From contig NZ_CP045925.1 in assembly GCF_020541265.1 (NCBI RefSeq), positions 620,001-684,000 of the forward strand: DNA of 64,000 nt, read 5' to 3'. The notes under the pieces were generated by a model, which was not told the DNA's origin, made no database searches, and saw only the letters and a program-made list of their open reading frames with translations. Source of the stretch: Profftia lariciata (GTDB lineage Bacteria > Pseudomonadota > Gammaproteobacteria > Enterobacterales > Enterobacteriaceae). This document shows positions 63,534 to 64,000 of the stretch, one piece after another. The first letter of the stretch is position 1. Each line of letters starts with the position of its first letter. A program made the translations under genes and the position numbers.

Positions 63534-64000
63534 TTATATTCCTTATCTGTAACTATCTTTATACGAAGCAACTAGGTAAAAATAATTTATTTCTATAAAG
63601 TATATTATTATATATTTCATGTAATTGAATTTTATAAGCATCTAAATAATAGAGATATTATTAAAAAAAATAATTATCAATATAGTTTTCTAATTTATAA
63701 AACTACTCTATATAATAATATATTATAACATGACTATTATAAATAATCTAATATAACCCATTTTTAATACTACAAATATACTTCTAATCATGGAAATATT
63801 ATTACAAATTAGAAATTGTTCTAAGTTTTATAATTTTTAATGTATACCGAATTGTAATTCAGTAATAGACATAACTAATAATATCAAATATTCTAAGATA
63901 ATTATAAATCTAATGAATTTAAAATATCGGTAATAATACATCTAAATTATTAGATATTAAATATAATTTATTTGTATTACGATTAAACTGGTACTAATTA
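63534..64000. other. Upstream region of thrS to window edge
   Basis: 467 bp without a gene. It contains the thrS ribosome site and presumably its promoter. A leader hairpin with a CGT loop, as in the E. coli ThrRS operator, was looked for; CGT occurs near 63563 but a convincing stem does not. Confidence 0.55.

Noticed and set aside
63534..63640. Possible tRNA-like ThrRS operator upstream of thrS
   Set aside because: CGT triplets occur but I could not form an anticodon-like stem-loop with confidence.

Overview
The window looks like part of the chromosome of a host-restricted gammaproteobacterial symbiont descended from an Enterobacterales-type ancestor. Every recognisable protein aligns closely, often end to end, with its E. 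coli counterpart (H-NS, Pal, GalU, PheS, ThrS). Yet the DNA is extremely AT-rich, and by my coordinates only about 25 kb of the 64 kb (about 39%) is gene sequence. The rest is long tracts of very low GC DNA with no credible open frame. I see no insertion sequences, prophage genes, CRISPR array, rRNA, restriction system or toxin-antitoxin pair. I cannot name the species from sequence alone.

Layout. 1-9141: gltX (cut by the window edge), dnaX (gamma-length only), tRNA-Val(TAC), zapG and degQ. 9142-31400: sparse, with only nlpD, queD, htpX, yicC and rpmB between gaps of 1-5.3 kb. 31428-38726: the tol-pal envelope cluster (tolQ, tolR, tolA, then a 2.2 kb gap, tolB, pal, cpoB) followed by tRNA-Lys(TTT), the same order as in E. 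coli. 40252-43184: rimI, then galU and hns convergent as in E. coli. 47734-54603: gshB, hemW/rdgB (overlapping), rluC, sodB. 55788-63533: the translation cluster thrS-infC-rpmI-rplT, a terminator and an 0.8 kb gap, then pheS-pheT-ihfA, all on the minus strand.

The retained genes serve translation (three tRNA synthetases, IF3, L20, L28, L35, RluC, RimI, two tRNAs), DNA replication and nucleoid structure (DnaX, IHF-alpha, H-NS), and envelope integrity and quality control (Tol-Pal, NlpD, ZapG, DegQ, HtpX, GalU). The remainder handle redox, heme and nucleotide housekeeping (GshB, SodB, HemW, RdgB) and RNA modification or decay (QueD, YicC). The cell probably still builds a true outer membrane and constricts it with Tol-Pal. 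No amino-acid or vitamin biosynthesis genes are here, so the window does not show what the symbiont might supply to a host.

The points most worth a second look are: a Cys-to-Ser change at the ThrRS editing residue; retention of H-NS in a genome that is nearly all AT-rich DNA; loss of the tau part of DnaX; two lost stop codons (pal, thrS) that make genes overlap their neighbours; an Asp just before the Pal lipobox Cys; a recent 45-bp tandem repeat in tolA; and three very long inverted repeats at 19041, 21006 and 31341. I did not find a clearly new multi-gene system.
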